Notes under the pieces: generated by a model | The model's input: only the letters and a program-made list of their open reading frames with translations | Told to the model about the DNA's origin: nothing | The model's database searches: none | Assembly: GCA_036417435.1 (NCBI GenBank) | Contig: CM070904.1 | Location: 59,280,408 to 59,344,407 of the forward strand | Reading direction: 5' to 3' | From: Inia geoffrensis | Taxonomy: Eukaryota > Chordata > Mammalia > Artiodactyla > Iniidae | DNA: 64,000 nt | In this document: one piece after another, positions 12,011 to 23,642 of the stretch | How positions within the stretch are numbered: the first letter of the stretch is position 1 | Layout: every line of letters begins with the position of its first letter | Program-made: the position numbers and the translations under genes

Positions 12011-12300
12011 GAACCATTAGACTTTCAATTCCTCACAAAGAATATTTGCCCATGTGGTTCCTTTAGTCTGAAATGCCCTTTCTCCTTTTCCTATATTCAC
12101 TTAGTTATCTCTCACTAAGACTTCAGTCATTTCCTCACCGGCGATCATCTGGCCCCCTGTCTAGGTATGGTTCCTTTTTGTAGTCATTCTTGTAGCATCT
12201 TGTTCTTTCTCTTCAGAGCACATGACTCAGTTCTTTTGTGTGACTATTTGGTTATTGTGTATTTATTTTTCTAGACCGTCACTTGATGATGATAGGACTA
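12011..12300 (+). repeat. L2 LINE 3' region
   Basis: Follows the L2 order: 'cttagtctgaaatgccctttctcc', 'agtcatttcctcaccggcgatcatctggccccc', 'tgtagcatcttgttctttctctt', 'ttattgtgtatttatttttctagaccgt'. Starts directly after the L1M fragment. Confidence 0.65.
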
Positions 12301-13698
12301 TTTTTTTTTCTCTAATCATAATTAAATACTTGCAGTATTAACAAGTTATCATGTAGAGTCTAAAGCCAATGTTACCTTTCTTCACAAAGGTTAAAGCAAT
12401 ACAAATAGAGCCTTTAAGAAATGATGGACACATTTCCTCCAGGTAAAACAATACCATCTCATTAAGGCACTGCTGTTATATCAAGTCTAAAGTGTCCTAC
12501 CATCCCTCGTGTCAGACTCCCCTTTCATGCGATGCTTTGCAGTTTCTTTTGATGGTAGGCTCATTCCTATGTAAGAAAAACAGATTTCCTGAAACAATTC
12601 TATTTCTGTCACACCCACATAGAAGGAGAATAAGACTGGCCAAGTGCTGGTTTATTTCAAATATTTTCCAGATTATTCGATGCAAATTCTTCTTCTACAA
12701 TATTCCATTGTCATTTTTAAGTGAACTTGGCAAAGCTAAGGGCTCTGACTCATGAATGTACACTTTCTTCCTGGATTAAGTAGGCAGTCACAGGCAAAAA
12801 TGCCCGATGATTCAAAGTTTCTATGAGTGTGCTCAAGTTTTTTTCCCTTTTGGAAATCACTCCGAGTACGAGTGGAAGAAATAATGGTGTGCTATGTGTA
12901 CTTCCTGCCATTCCCATGCAAACGGTACACTGTTTGGGACTTTTATTCTTTCAGAAACATTTCAGCTAATCAAGGTCCTCTGATCCATTCTTTTATTAAA
13001 GGAAAAAAATTATTTCTTCCCATGCATTTACTTTAAGAAAGTGTATAACAAATAACTCAAATTAAGCAGAGTAACTATTATGGAAATTAGAGAATGTTAG
13101 GTGAATAACCCGTTGCAAATTACCTGGAGGCTTGAACTGTCCCTGAGTTGAGTTGCCTTGTATTTTGGACTAAATATATTCTCATGAGTTTTGATGAAAA
13201 TCCAAGGAACAGCACAGCCTTATCATCAACAGATATATTACTCTGCTTAATAGAGTAAATAGAGAAAAAGAATGGATCTCCCTGGCATTGAGCTGAAAAT
13301 CTGTCGGATAAATATTTTAAAAGACCAAAAAATTTAGTATCTAACTCCTCAGAGAAGTCACTTCTGCCTCTGGTTCCTTGGAAATAATGACTACTATCTT
13401 TAAACCACATAAGCTTCACAGTGATAGATTTGTTTTCACACCCTCCCTGCCCCCCAGATGTCCAACAATTCAAAATTGGTTGAAATTTGAACTGCATACT
13501 GGGTCAGAAGTTGTATTTCTAGCCTAGAAAGGTAATCACCCACCATTTTAATGATATAATTACTTAGATTTTCATATGGACCTTCACATACAAAATGTAA
13601 ATCATGAAATGCAGAATATATAGGCGGACCAGATGTAAAATAGCCAGGTATTCATTTCACCAAAGCATAACAGAAGATACTGCGAAAAAATTTAATCT
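12301..13698. other. Single-copy looking DNA, no supported gene
   Basis: Holds two plus-strand frames (12492-12755, 87 codons; 12827-13036, 69 codons) and a minus-strand 125-codon frame at 13120-13497. None shows a domain, signal peptide or repeat of hydrophobic segments that I recognise, and no splice-site pair frames them. Confidence 0.4.
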
Positions 13699-14038
13699 GG
13701 GCTTCCCTGGTGGCACAGTGGTTAAGAATCTGCCTGCCAATGCAGGGGACACGGGTTCGAGCCCTGGTCCGGGAAGATCCCACATGCCGCGGAGCAATAA
13801 AGCCTGTGTGCCACAGCTACTGAGCCTGCGCTCTTTAGCCCATGAGCCACAACTACTGAAGCCTGCGTGCCTAGAGCCTGTGCTCCACAACAAGAGAAGC
13901 CACTGCAATGAAAAGCCCTCACACCGCAACGAAGAGTAGCGCCCGCTCGCTGCAACTAGAGAAAGCCAGCGCACAGCAACGGAAGACCCAACTCAGCCAA
14001 TACAATTAATTAATGAATTTAATTAATCTTTAAAAAAA
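13699..14038 (+). mobile_element. Long-form CHR SINE (older subfamily)
   Basis: Begins GGGCTTCCCTGGTGGCACAG with B box GGTTCGAGCCC, but after the 'gccgcggagc' segment it has a body about 100 bases longer than the short form, with repeated 'gcctgcgtgcc/gagcctgtgctcc' and 'cgctgcaactagagaaagcc' units, and ends 'aatctttaaaaaaag'. The B box keeps the canonical GGTTCGA that the short copies have lost, consistent with a more ancestral subfamily. Frames of 111, 105 and 77 codons lie inside it and are not genes. Confidence 0.9.
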
Positions 14039-14169
14039 GTACTAAAGAAAAATTTATGTATTTATGAAAACAAACCACAGATAAAAACAATTTAATTTCA
14101 TAGGAGGAAAACTACACCATAAATTTGTTTTAGCAATAATAAGTAAATCCTTCTTAAAATGTTTAAAGA

Positions 14170-14387
14170 GGGCTTCCCTGGTGGTGCAGTGGTTGAGAGT
14201 CCGCCTGCCGATGCAGGGGACATGGGTTCGTGCCCCGGTCTGAGAAGATCCCACACGCTGCGGAGCGGCTGGGCCCGTGAGCCATGGCCGCCCGCTGAGC
14301 CTGCACGTCCGGAGCCTGTGCTCCGCAACGGGAGAGGCCACAACAGTGAGAGAGGCCCGCGTACCGCAAAAAAAAAAAAAAAAAAAA
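14170..14387 (+). mobile_element. Young cetacean CHR SINE (short form)
   Basis: Starts GGGCTTCCCTGGTGGTGCAG and ends in an A20 tail (14368-14387). Flanked by a 14-bp perfect direct repeat AAAATGTTTAAAGA at 14156-14169 and 14384-14397. Has a small extra segment in the middle (GGCCGCCCGCTGAGCC, consensus GGCCGCTGAGCC) and a GA duplication before GGCCCGC. Confidence 0.95.
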
Positions 14388-14399
14388 TGTTTAAAGAAA

Positions 14400-15685
14400 A
14401 TCCAGTCATTTTCAGATTTTTTTAGAATTCCCATTTCTATATATTCACACTTCGTGGAGAACCATGTCCTGAAGAAACTCATTTTATTTAGTACCACTAT
14501 TTTTTTTGAGAAAGTGTTGCAGATATAGCAGATATAGCAAATGCTCTGGCCTTTGAGGGTAAATGTCCAATTGATAACCCATCAAGTACTGGCCCTTCCC
14601 TTTTTTTCCCCCAGAATAAAAGAACATCCTCTTTTACTGAGGTCTCCTCCCCTAACACACCTGAGAATTCCTGAAGAATGCTTTCGTATTCCACCAATTC
14701 AGCCTCTTTGCCTTTACATTCTCAGCCAGCCACTGTCTTCTAATCCTTATTCTGTTCCTTAGAGGTGGCATAGTACCACCACAAAACACCTTCTCCGAGT
14801 GCAGCTGGAATTCTGGAGCCTTTTGACTACAATTTGAGCCTAGAGTCTAATCTAGCAGAAGGCAGGTAAAAAGAGACTATGATATTTAAGATAAATGTTA
14901 CAGAGGCTTGGGGCATCAGAAAAGAATTAAATGCAGGGGTAAAAGGCTTCAACTGGATACTGGGTATCACAGCTTCTAGAGTCTATAGGGTTTGTCCATA
15001 CCAAAACCAGTTGCAGCCTGCTTTTCCTCTGCAGCACTGTTGTTGCCATATTTTCATATACCAGTCTTCTTCGACTTTCCAGCTTTCTCTGGGGCCCAGC
15101 AGGAGGAAAGTCAGTAGTTCACCCTTCACCCATTGTCTCAGCCAACATTAGATTGTACTTCTTAACTATATAGTAACAATTTTGCCCCCAGGGTAACAAA
15201 TTTTGACATCAACACACTGAACACTTTACTCTTCATTATGACAAATCTCTGCATTCCACCATAAACTAGGGTTTTGATTTTCACATAATACAACACATAG
15301 GCTCACTGGCCAGAGAGACTGATTTTCCCCTCCAGAGAGAATTTAATTCTTCTCCAAGATATGAACTGGGGAAACCCACTTCTGGCCATGACAGAATAAC
15401 AGTGAGTAGATTTGCCTTCCATGTTAAAAAAACTAGAAGAACAAAGAAAATATACAAAAAAAAAATTGTTTTCAGAGATTGCACAGTACAGTAATATGAT
15501 TCTGTGATAAGGGAAACAAATAAGATGATCTCTAATGCATAATTGGAATTTGAGGCCGATGACATTTCCTCCACTGCTAATGAGGTTCACATTCTATAAG
15601 GAACATTCAAAACTTTTTTCATAATAAGGACACAATAGAAATGATAAACTGAAGGAGATAATAGTTTCAAGTGTATTGGTCACTT
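14400..15685. other. No recognised feature
   Basis: Open frames of 73-97 codons on both strands without recognisable domains; no repeat identified. Confidence 0.4.
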
Positions 15686-16100
15686 TTATGAAGACAGAAA
15701 TTACTCTAGAAATTTTAGGCAGAAAGGAATTTGACACAGAGAACTAGTGCCTGTGTGTCACAGTTGGAAGGACCATGAAAGGGTTCAGGGAAAGCCACTG
15801 CTGGATTTTAGGAAATTAGGAAGTGAAGGAGCTGCAGGTATCCACTGTTGATGACCCCAGCTACCCACAGCACCAAGATGGATGATTTTCAGTAGGGGGG
15901 TCAGAAGCTTTCACATCTGTCCATTGCTCCTCAAGAGCAATGATGGCGCCTACTTCTCTTTCTCCTTTTGAGTATTGAGCGAGGACCTTTCATTGATGGA
16001 GTCTAAGCAGGACTCTGATGGTAGTAGGGATTCTTGGAAATGTATTTCAAAGTTTTCTGACTGCTGTAAATACAGGAAAGTAGAGACAATCTGCCACAAT
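15686..16100 (+). repeat. Diverged ancient interspersed repeat, family unassigned
   Basis: Phrases such as 'ggcagaaaggaatttgacacagagaa', 'gctggattttaggaaattaggaagtgaaggagctgc' and 'ccattgctcctcaagagcaatga' recall an old mammalian repeat I have seen many times but cannot name. Strand assignment is tentative. Confidence 0.35.
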
Positions 16101-16124
16101 AAGACGTGCAAAGTGTAAGACATT

Positions 16125-16250
16125 TTATTCATACATATTTTTGATATTTTTGAGTACCTACCTACGATACACAAGTCCCTACACTAGGCTGTGAGAGGGA
16201 GCATGGATAAATTGATACCTGTCCTCAAAAAAAATTAGAATTTAGAGGCA
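16125..16250 (+). repeat. Ancient LINE-type repeat 5' portion
   Basis: 'tttttgagtacctacctacgatacacaag', 'ctgtcctcaaaaaaaattagaattta' matches the opening block of the same family seen at 0.24, 37.9, 51.1, 53.4 and 61.7 kb (generic pattern: ...gagcacctactatgtgccagg...cctgccctcatggagctta). Confidence 0.45.
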
Positions 16251-16312
16251 AAGATCAGACTTGTAGCAAATATTACAGCTGAGGGAAATATATGGTTAGT
16301 GCCAAATCTAAT

Positions 16313-16369
16313 TTTTCTGATCATGAAAATCACAAATTTTCTGATCATGTAAATAACATGATCAGAAAA
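16313..16369. repeat. Direct plus inverted repeats (TTTTCTGATCATG)
   Basis: TTTTCTGATCATG occurs at 16313-16325 and 16337-16349, and its reverse complement at 16356-16369. The second and third copies form a perfect 14-bp inverted repeat (TTTTCTGATCATGT / ACATGATCAGAAAA) around a 5-base loop AAATA. Confidence 0.95.
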
Positions 16370-17090
16370 CAGTGAAAGCACTTATGGAGGTCCAAATTTT
16401 ATGTTGTTCAATTAGTTGTCTATATTGAATACTTTATATTAATAATTTTTAGTAGTATCTGCATTGCAAGAAGCATTTGCCATAGACTAAATACATTCCC
16501 ATTTAATTAAGTATAATCCATTGTAAGTGACATATTTTCCCTATGAACATTGAGCCATTGCTGGCTGTTGAGTTTATAGATGAACTGTATCTTGGTGGAG
16601 CCTCTCGACTCCAGAGTCCCGACCTCAGCTGTGCATGTGGAGAAACCTCTCCTTATCAATTCACTCAGGGATTAATATGTTCCAGGGTCTGACTCACACT
16701 AAGCAACCCATTAACAAACAAATGTATAAAGCAAAAGGCCAATGTTTTAATTTACCATGAGAGACCCATCCAACCAGATCACTGAGATTGGTTGTATAAA
16801 CAGTGCATAGTTTTTGATAGGAAGAGCTAGTGCCCAAGATTCAGTCCAGGGCAGGGTTATCCAGTCTTTGGACCCAGTTGTACACTTGCTGAGGCAGCAG
16901 ATCTTTTTGTGGACAACATACCATCCGAATAGACAGAGATATCCCCCCAAGTCCTTGCTTTATAGCAGTGTATTGGACTAATGACAAATTCTTATTCAGA
17001 ATGTACTTTCTACTCTTACACATAACACTACACTTGTGTTTGTGATTACCATAGGCATGGAATAACTTCTGGAGTTTTCGTCTACTGTTT
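16370..17090. other. No recognised feature
   Basis: No gene or named repeat recognised. Confidence 0.4.
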
Positions 17091-17110
17091 CTCAGTTTTA
17101 TTATTTTATC

Positions 17111-17310
17111 TTTTTTTTTTTGCGGTACGCGGGCCTCTCACTGTTGTGGCCTCTCGTTGCGGAGCACAGGCTCCGGACGTGCAGGCTCAGCGGCCATGGC
17201 TCATGGGAGCAGCCGCTCCGCGGCATGTGGGATCTTCCTGGACTGGGGCACGAACCCGTGTCCCCTGCATGGCAGGTGGACTCTCAACCACCGCGCCACC
17301 AGGGAAGGCC
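17111..17310 (-). mobile_element. Young cetacean CHR SINE (short form), minus strand
   Basis: T run at 17111-17121, then GCGGTACGCGGGCCTCTCAC, ending CACCAGGGAAGGCC. Perfect 15-bp target duplication CTCAGTTTTATTATT at 17091-17105 and 17310-17324. Several short internal deletions relative to its sisters (CTCTCGTTGCGG for CTCTCCCGTTGCGG). The overlapping 68-91 codon plus-strand frames are readings of the SINE. Confidence 0.95.
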
Positions 17311-17324
17311 TCAGTTTTATTATT

Positions 17325-18565
17325 GATTGGCATCTGCCTGGTAAGTTTTTGGCGACACCCCGGACCTATTTACAAAATATCTCCTATTATGGGTTAACTC
17401 TACAGGTGGCTTATTGTATTAATTTCTGTTGATTCTTCTTAGCTACAATTTCAGAGGTTGATATTTCCACCTGGTCTCTAAGTGCTAGGGCTGTGCCTCA
17501 TTCACTGTTGGGAGATACAGATATATTGACTACAGTTAATACAGACAGTGAATATTCATATTGTACTTAAAACCATTTAAATAGCTTCTGAATATTTTGG
17601 AATTATTTTTATGGTTATGAAACATTTCAAAACTACTTTTTATTATTTTATAAATGGAATACACACTGCTTTTTAACAGTCATGCAGATGTCAAAAATTG
17701 CTCTCATTACTCAGAGAAAAGTGACACCATATTGTAAAACATTATATTTATCTTGGCAAAGGTTTAAAAACAATTTCATTCTGATCCCCAGCCTCTTATT
17801 CTGCTTAAACTCCCCTTTCATATGCAGTGTTGTAGATTTCTATTTTAAGTTACTAACAGTTTGTGATTTTTGTCCCTTTCTCTATTTGCAATGATAATTG
17901 GCTAATTAGAGAGTTGATCATTCACAAAAAAAAAATACAGCACTGTTGAGAAGCTGGCTTTAGATATGCAAATGTTCTTATGTATCAAAAGGGATAATTC
18001 TTAATATTTTTCCCCCAAAACTCAAGTGTTACTTCTTTTTCTTTTCTTCACTTCTGAAAGGTCATCGATGATATTATTTTAAACACACCAAAAAAATAAA
18101 CTGTGATTAATTTGTTTTTTGAACTTTGTACTTTTATGTTTGCATACATTTTTTAAATGTGCCACTGTCATTTATTGATGCATAAAATCTTGGCTCAGCG
18201 AACTATGGCATTAACATTCAGTTTCATCTTTACATGTGGTCATTAGCACGTTGAGTTTTTAAGAATCATAGAATCTCTTTTCGAAATTTTTATGGGAAAG
18301 GTATATTTACTCAGGGAATATAGATTTAGAATATACTTTCTGCAAACTAAATAGGGGACTAAACAGAAGCACGTCTTTCCCTTGGCCCCATGGTTCTGGC
18401 ACTGTATAAAATGTTTTTAATTAAGCAGGAAATACAGAAAATCCGAGGTCTTTGAAACCAATTATTTTGCAAATAATTTCTTCTGTTTCTTTCTTAATTT
18501 TCTCCAAGTAACTTTTGCACCTGAGCATCTATTCATCTTAAGGCAATATAAATTTATTTTAAAAA
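17325..18565. other. AT-rich, no recognised feature
   Basis: No repeat or exon recognised. One 70-codon frame at 17682-17894 is unremarkable. Confidence 0.4.
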
Positions 18566-18569
18566 CTGG

Positions 18570-18790
18570 TCTATCATTTGTTAGGTGCCTACTATGTACA
18601 ATTTACAGATATTGTTTCACTTGACCCTTGAGTAGACTCCATTGAATATTAACAGCAATCTTACAGATGAGGAAAAAGAGGCATAAAAAATCTGAATAAC
18701 TTACTAAAGTCCTATGGATAACAAGCAGCCATGAAGTGAGCCTATGGCTGTGAGCCATAGGCTGTGTTTTTCTTAATCCCTTTGCTATAA
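18570..18790 (-). repeat. MIR SINE, minus strand
   Basis: Reads 'gttaggtgcctactatgtaca', 'cttacagatgaggaaaaagaggc', 'gtcctatggataacaagcagccatgaagtgagcctatggctg' on the plus strand, the reverse complement of MIR. Confidence 0.75.
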
Positions 18791-19495
18791 TCAAGTACTA
18801 CTATGGGCCAGTTACTGCAGTGGAAGACAAAAACTATTATATGTAACAATATTTAGCCTAAGGAGTGAGTCTCATTTTGGAAAGAACACTTCTCAGAGTT
18901 CAGCTTTTCTTGGAGCAGACTGTGATGAATGTTGAACTGATTTCAGTGCCTGAAGCTATAATATCTCTTAGCTTTCTCTCCTTGTTTGTCTATAGTGAGC
19001 CCCTTCTAAGAGATCCCTTCTATATACACAAGGTCAAGTCACATGACCCAGCCATCTCAGCCACAGCTCTTTTGGATCATGGTGAGCATCTGGCCCATAG
19101 TATCCTACATAGAGGCTGGTTTATTATCTCGAAGAAGTCTAGCCCAAAGCTTCATTCCATAGGGATGGTGATGATGACTTGGGTTAATCACATAGTCTCT
19201 TAGTGGCCTAAGCAGGAATATCTTGATAGAGAGGCAGAGCCTAAAAGGTGACTAGAGAGAGAAGCAGAAATAAAGAGTAAGTCAAACACAATTGTGAACC
19301 TATAGGAGACATCGACATATTTCTGCTGCTGAGGTGTCTTCGATTATAACCTGGTAACTAGAGCTGCCTAGAGGAATAAGGACTCTACAGAAGAGAGGGG
19401 GGAAATCCAGGCAGCTAACAGGAAAGCAAGTTCATGAGCTCTTGCCCACCTCCTCCTTTAATTCTCCTGATGAATGTTCCCATCTTATATACCCG
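18791..19495. other. No recognised feature
   Basis: A 112-codon plus-strand frame at 18865-19203 has no domain I recognise and no flanking splice signals; taken as chance. Confidence 0.4.
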
Positions 19496-19499
19496 GCAC

Positions 19500-19640
19500 G
19501 CTGGGTTCAACCTCCAGCTGTAGTACCTACTAATTTGGTATCTTAAGCAAATCTTCTGCTCATTTGAGACGATTTATCCATCTATAAAATGGGCAGGACA
19601 GATACTATGTGATAATTCCTGGCAAACGGTAGACCCTCTA
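19500..19640 (+). repeat. MIR SINE, plus strand
   Basis: 'ctgggttcaacctccagctg', 'aagcaaatcttctgctcatttgagac', 'atccatctataaaatgggcagga' follow the MIR consensus in the tRNA sense. Confidence 0.75.
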
Positions 19641-19949
19641 GAAACATGACTTGAATTTATATGTAAAGAAGCGATTCTGCATTGGGGCTCCTGTTCAACA
19701 TTAGGCCCTGTTTCTACTTATTTTGCCCTATTTTCTCGTCTCTCGTATCTTCTCTCACTTCTCCTTGTGATTGAGAGTAGAGGGGACCTCAGTCAAATTC
19801 CCCTCAGTTCCATCACCTACCAGACTTCTATACTTATATTCTATTGAAGACTATTCACTTTTGAACAGACTCTAAACAGAAGGATGCCAATGGATGTAAT
19901 ATACCCCATATCTCCTTGTATTAAATTCCTAGTCCCTATAAACTTGTTT

Positions 19950-20170
19950 CCAAGAACCTTTTTTTTCTTATTACTCTCCCCAGATTTATTTACCATATAC
20001 ACATTGTCCCTTATACCATAGTTCTTGGTGAGACTATCTTATCACCTCATCAAGGCGGCAGTCTCTATAAGGGCAAAATCAATATGTTACTTATTTTGCA
20101 TCTCTAGAAGTAAGTAACATAGTGCCTGGCACATAGAAGTTATTCGATAAATATTTGCATTGGAATGCAA
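19950..20170 (+). repeat. L2 LINE 3' end
   Basis: 'ctccccagatttatttacca', 'catcaaggcggcagtctctataagggc', 'agtgcctggcacatagaagttattcgataaatatttg' match the L2 3' end and its usual orientation. Confidence 0.75.
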
Positions 20171-20798
20171 TGTGCTGAGCCATGGGTCAGGCTGCTTGAA
20201 CAGAAGCAAATCACCAAATCAAAAGGGCAGGAAAATGCTTGAGCTGGATTTGCTGATTTCAGGCCTCCAGTCCTTCCTGGATGTGGGAGAATCACCTTTA
20301 TTGTGCACGTGTGGCTGCTTTGCCACAGCCCAGAAGTGCAGGTGCAGATATTAACATCGAGCAGATTGGCACAAGCAAAAACTCTTCAATTTGTCATGAA
20401 AAGCTAGGATTCCAAGAAGGGAGGTGATAAGTTGAAAAATTAGGGGGAAATATGTTGTAAGACGAATCTGGCACACCCCTTCCCCGCCTCAATATTAATG
20501 AAATGGAAAGGGTGAGGGAAGGAAATGTTATGCTATATGTTGGCAGGAAAATTGTGTGTGTCCTGCGAGCAGATGAACATGGGACTGCGAACAGGAAGCT
20601 GATTATTTCAACACATTATATTTCTCACTGGAAATATCATCCTGGAGGAAAAGTCCAATAGCTCTACTTTTGGATATAAAGTCCAATATCTCTACTTTAT
20701 CTCACCTACTGCTCTAACTTTCTACACAATCTTGGGCTTGGAGATAACAAGAAGACATGTAATTACCTTAGAGGAAGGACATTTAAAAATAAGGTGGC
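20171..20798. other. No recognised feature
   Basis: No repeat or exon recognised. A near-duplicate pair, 'aagtccaatagctctactttt' and 'aagtccaatatctctacttta', sits at about 20651-20700. Confidence 0.4.
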
Positions 20799-20989
20799 GG
20801 GCTTCCCTGGTGGTACAGTGGTTGAGAGTACGCCTGCAGATTCAGGGGACACGGGTTCGTGCCCCCGTCTGGGAAGATCCCACATGCCGTGGAGCGGCTG
20901 GGCCCGTGAGCCATGGCCGCTGAGCCTGCGCGTCCGGAGCCTGTGCTCTGCAACGGGAGAGGCCACAACAGTGAGAGGCTTGCATACCA

Positions 20990-21024
<35 letters not shown>
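20799..21024 (+). mobile_element. Young cetacean CHR SINE (short form), long A tail
   Basis: Starts GGGCTTCCCTGGTGGTACAG and ends in an uninterrupted A34 tail (20991-21024), the longest in the window. The flanking duplication is short or unclear (AAGGTGG at 20791-20797 and 21023-21029). Frames of 69-112 codons here come from the SINE and its tail. Confidence 0.95.
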
Positions 21025-21026
<2 letters not shown>

Positions 21027-21282
21027 TGGATAGATATTTATTACGTTCATGTATTCAGTTCAACACTGACCTCCACTTACCACCATCACCATTTCCTGGG
21101 AATTCCCTATCTTTTTCTTTCTCTCCAAGCAGCTAGTGAGAGTAACTCATTTTTACCTGATCTCTGTCCAATGCAAAACACTCCCTCTTCCCTACTGCCA
21201 CCCTCCTCCTCTTCCTATTTGATTGTCTCAGAGGTAGAAACTGAAGATTAATGTAGACTAATCAGAATCTCTTTCTAAAACT

Positions 21283-21828
21283 GGGATTAAAAAAGAATGA
21301 AATGATGCCATTTGCAGCAACATGGATGGACCCAGAAATTATCATATTAAGTGAAATAAGTCAGAGAGAGACAAATACCATATGATACCACTTATATGTG
21401 GAATCTAAAATATGACACAGATGAACTTATTTACAAAACAGAAATAGACTCACGCACATAGAAAAAAACTTTATGGTTACCAAAGAGGATAGAGGGAGGC
21501 AGAGAGGGGGAGAGATAAATCAGGAGTTTGCGATTAACAGATACACATTACTATATATAAAATAGATAAACAAGGACCTATTGTATATCACAGGAAACTA
21601 TACCCAATATCTTGTAATAACCTATAATGGAAAAGAATCTGAAAAAGAATCTGAATATATATAAATATATATATGTATATATATTATATATATATGTATA
21701 TATATTATATATGTATATATATTAATATATATATGTACAGTCACACACATATATATTCTGAATCACTTTGCTGTACACTTGAAACTAACACAACACTGTA
21801 AATCAACTATACCTCAATAAAATATTGG
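21283..21828 (+). mobile_element. L1 3' end (cetartiodactyl type), sense
   Basis: Begins in the last part of ORF2 ('gccatttgcagcaacatggatggacc', 'agtcagagagagacaaatacc', ATATGTGGAATCTAAAATATGA) and continues through the 3' UTR to 'tgtacacttgaaactaacacaacactgtaaatcaactatacctcaataaaata'. Interrupted by an expanded AT/GT repeat. A 7-bp TGGGATT flanks both ends (21282-21288, 21826-21832) and may be the target duplication. Confidence 0.9.
21653..21770. repeat. Imperfect (AT)n/(GTATAT)n microsatellite
   Basis: Alternating AT with GTATAT and a short CACACA portion, expanded within the L1 3' UTR. Largely self-complementary. Confidence 0.9.
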
Positions 21829-21832
21829 GATT

Positions 21833-22443
21833 GAGATGAGAGAAGATTCAGTCTACACTGTCAAAATTGCAGGGTTTCTTTCAGCCAGATTGTACACCCT
21901 ATGGACCAGAGAAGTAGAGAAACCTAAAGTAGGGTTGAAGTAATAATGAGTAAGAATAAAGCAGCTATAAAGACAGGAGAAAGATGGAGAAAAACGGAAC
22001 TATTTGAATCCTTGGTTCCAAATTTTTCCTGAGGACCGTTTGTTTTTCATTTCTTGACTTGTGAGACATTCCCATATCCTTAAAGATAGCTCCCTTTTCC
22101 CCCATAAAAAGAGCTGAAATTGTTTTCTGTTAAATTCAGTTAAATGACTCTTAAATCTTTCCATTTCACATCACTTTGGTATCAGTCTAAGAATGACCCA
22201 AGCAGCCTCCTCTCATCTTTAAAACAGAACTGTTGCATGTTTACCCAAGACTAAAAACATAATCAAAGTTAACACTATATGCAAACCTGTAAAGATGACT
22301 TGAGCTGAGCCATTAAAAAAATAAAGTCAAAGGTAAGAGTTGCAAAAGTTTTTGAAACACGAAATAATGTTTAATAAATCACAGAAGCAAAAAATATCAT
22401 GCAGTAAGTAAAAGCAGTCACCTTCATCAATCAATAAAACAAG

Positions 22444-22477
<34 letters not shown>

Positions 22478-23300
22478 ACGTTTATTTCGTTAAATTCCAC
22501 AACAATAGCTTAAAAAAAGAAAAAGATTTGTATTTAAAACTCTGCTGTGCAGTGGCCTCCCTAGTTCCCACATGGAGGGTGGTATTTTGAAAAAGGTAAG
22601 ACACAGGTGTGCATCATTTGAAATGGAATTCATTAACAGGTTGTATTATTTTACTCAATATTGTTTTACTCAGAACATCACAATGGACTGATAAGCTGCC
22701 ACACTTCAGGCAGATGGAGGCATGTCAGCAAAAGTTTACAAGTGAGAAATCTGTGGGGTTAGGAACATATACAATATGCCCCATGCCGGCAGATTTATCC
22801 AGCTGGACATGGGAAAAGATGATCTTTTCTTAATATAAGTGCGTTTTCAGCGTGATAGAGCACTGAATCCATTTACTAACCCCACTAAATTACTTGGCAA
22901 GGGCTGGACCCTATTTTTCTTTGGGAGAAAAAAAGTTACCAGCACAATAAGATAATTTGTAGTTCTGGGTTTCTAATACACAACAATTCTGACCATTTAA
23001 AACAGTTTTTGTAGTGAATATTTTATAGTTAGAGAAATAGTTTTTGACATTTTGGGGGGAAAAGAACAATGGGCCGTTTACAGGTCTACACAGCAGATTA
23101 ATGAATCTAATTGAGTCTGTAGGGAAATGTTTCAGTTTAACTACTGGAACTAATTTATACATTCACTACGCCGTAATAAGTCAATTTAAGTTTCTGGAAA
23201 TAAAACTGGATATCCTGGGTATAGATTTGAACTATAAATTTCTGCAAGAAAGGAGTCTGTGTGTTCATTATACATTGTAAAATTACCATATGGACCTGTC
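21833..23300. other. Single-copy looking DNA with TG microsatellite
   Basis: Apart from the TG tract nothing is recognised. Frames of 74-83 codons have no signature. Confidence 0.4.
22447..22476. repeat. (TG)15 microsatellite
   Basis: Fifteen uninterrupted TG units. Confidence 0.97.
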
Positions 23301-23379
23301 AACACTTCTTAGCACAGCTTTGTAATAATGTCATTTAGTTTAACATTGTAATGTGCCAACTGAATTAATGTGTATGACA

Positions 23380-23640
23380 CAAAGCACGCCTCCCTCCCAA
23401 CCTCTGCTTCTGAGGAGCTGTGCAACTTTTAAAGATTTTTCTCAAGGCAAGAGCCTCCTGCATTTGCATCGAGAACTTCAGTACAAAGATTGAGTGTAAT
23501 CGCATTTACTGGGAGCTGCTGAAAAGCAAGCAACAAGCCTCTGATGCCTAAACTTACCAGAAATATGGGAATAAATCTTTACCTGAGAAACCCTACTTTA
23601 CAACCAACACTAATTTGCATCCAGAAAACAATAGCTTCCT
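23380..23640. promoter_or_regulatory. Possible non-coding regulatory element with two octamers
   Basis: Repeat-free stretch of mixed composition with two perfect ATTTGCAT octamers (near 23461 and 23611), the site bound by POU-domain factors. Regulatory function is an inference; no conservation data can be seen here. Confidence 0.25.
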
Positions 23641-23642
23641 TT

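Noticed and set aside
13604..14528. Cluster of frames up to 147 codons on both strands
   Set aside because: All pass through two CHR SINEs. Similar peptides (for example SQPLRHQGSP-type) recur at every SINE in the window, showing they are repeat translations.
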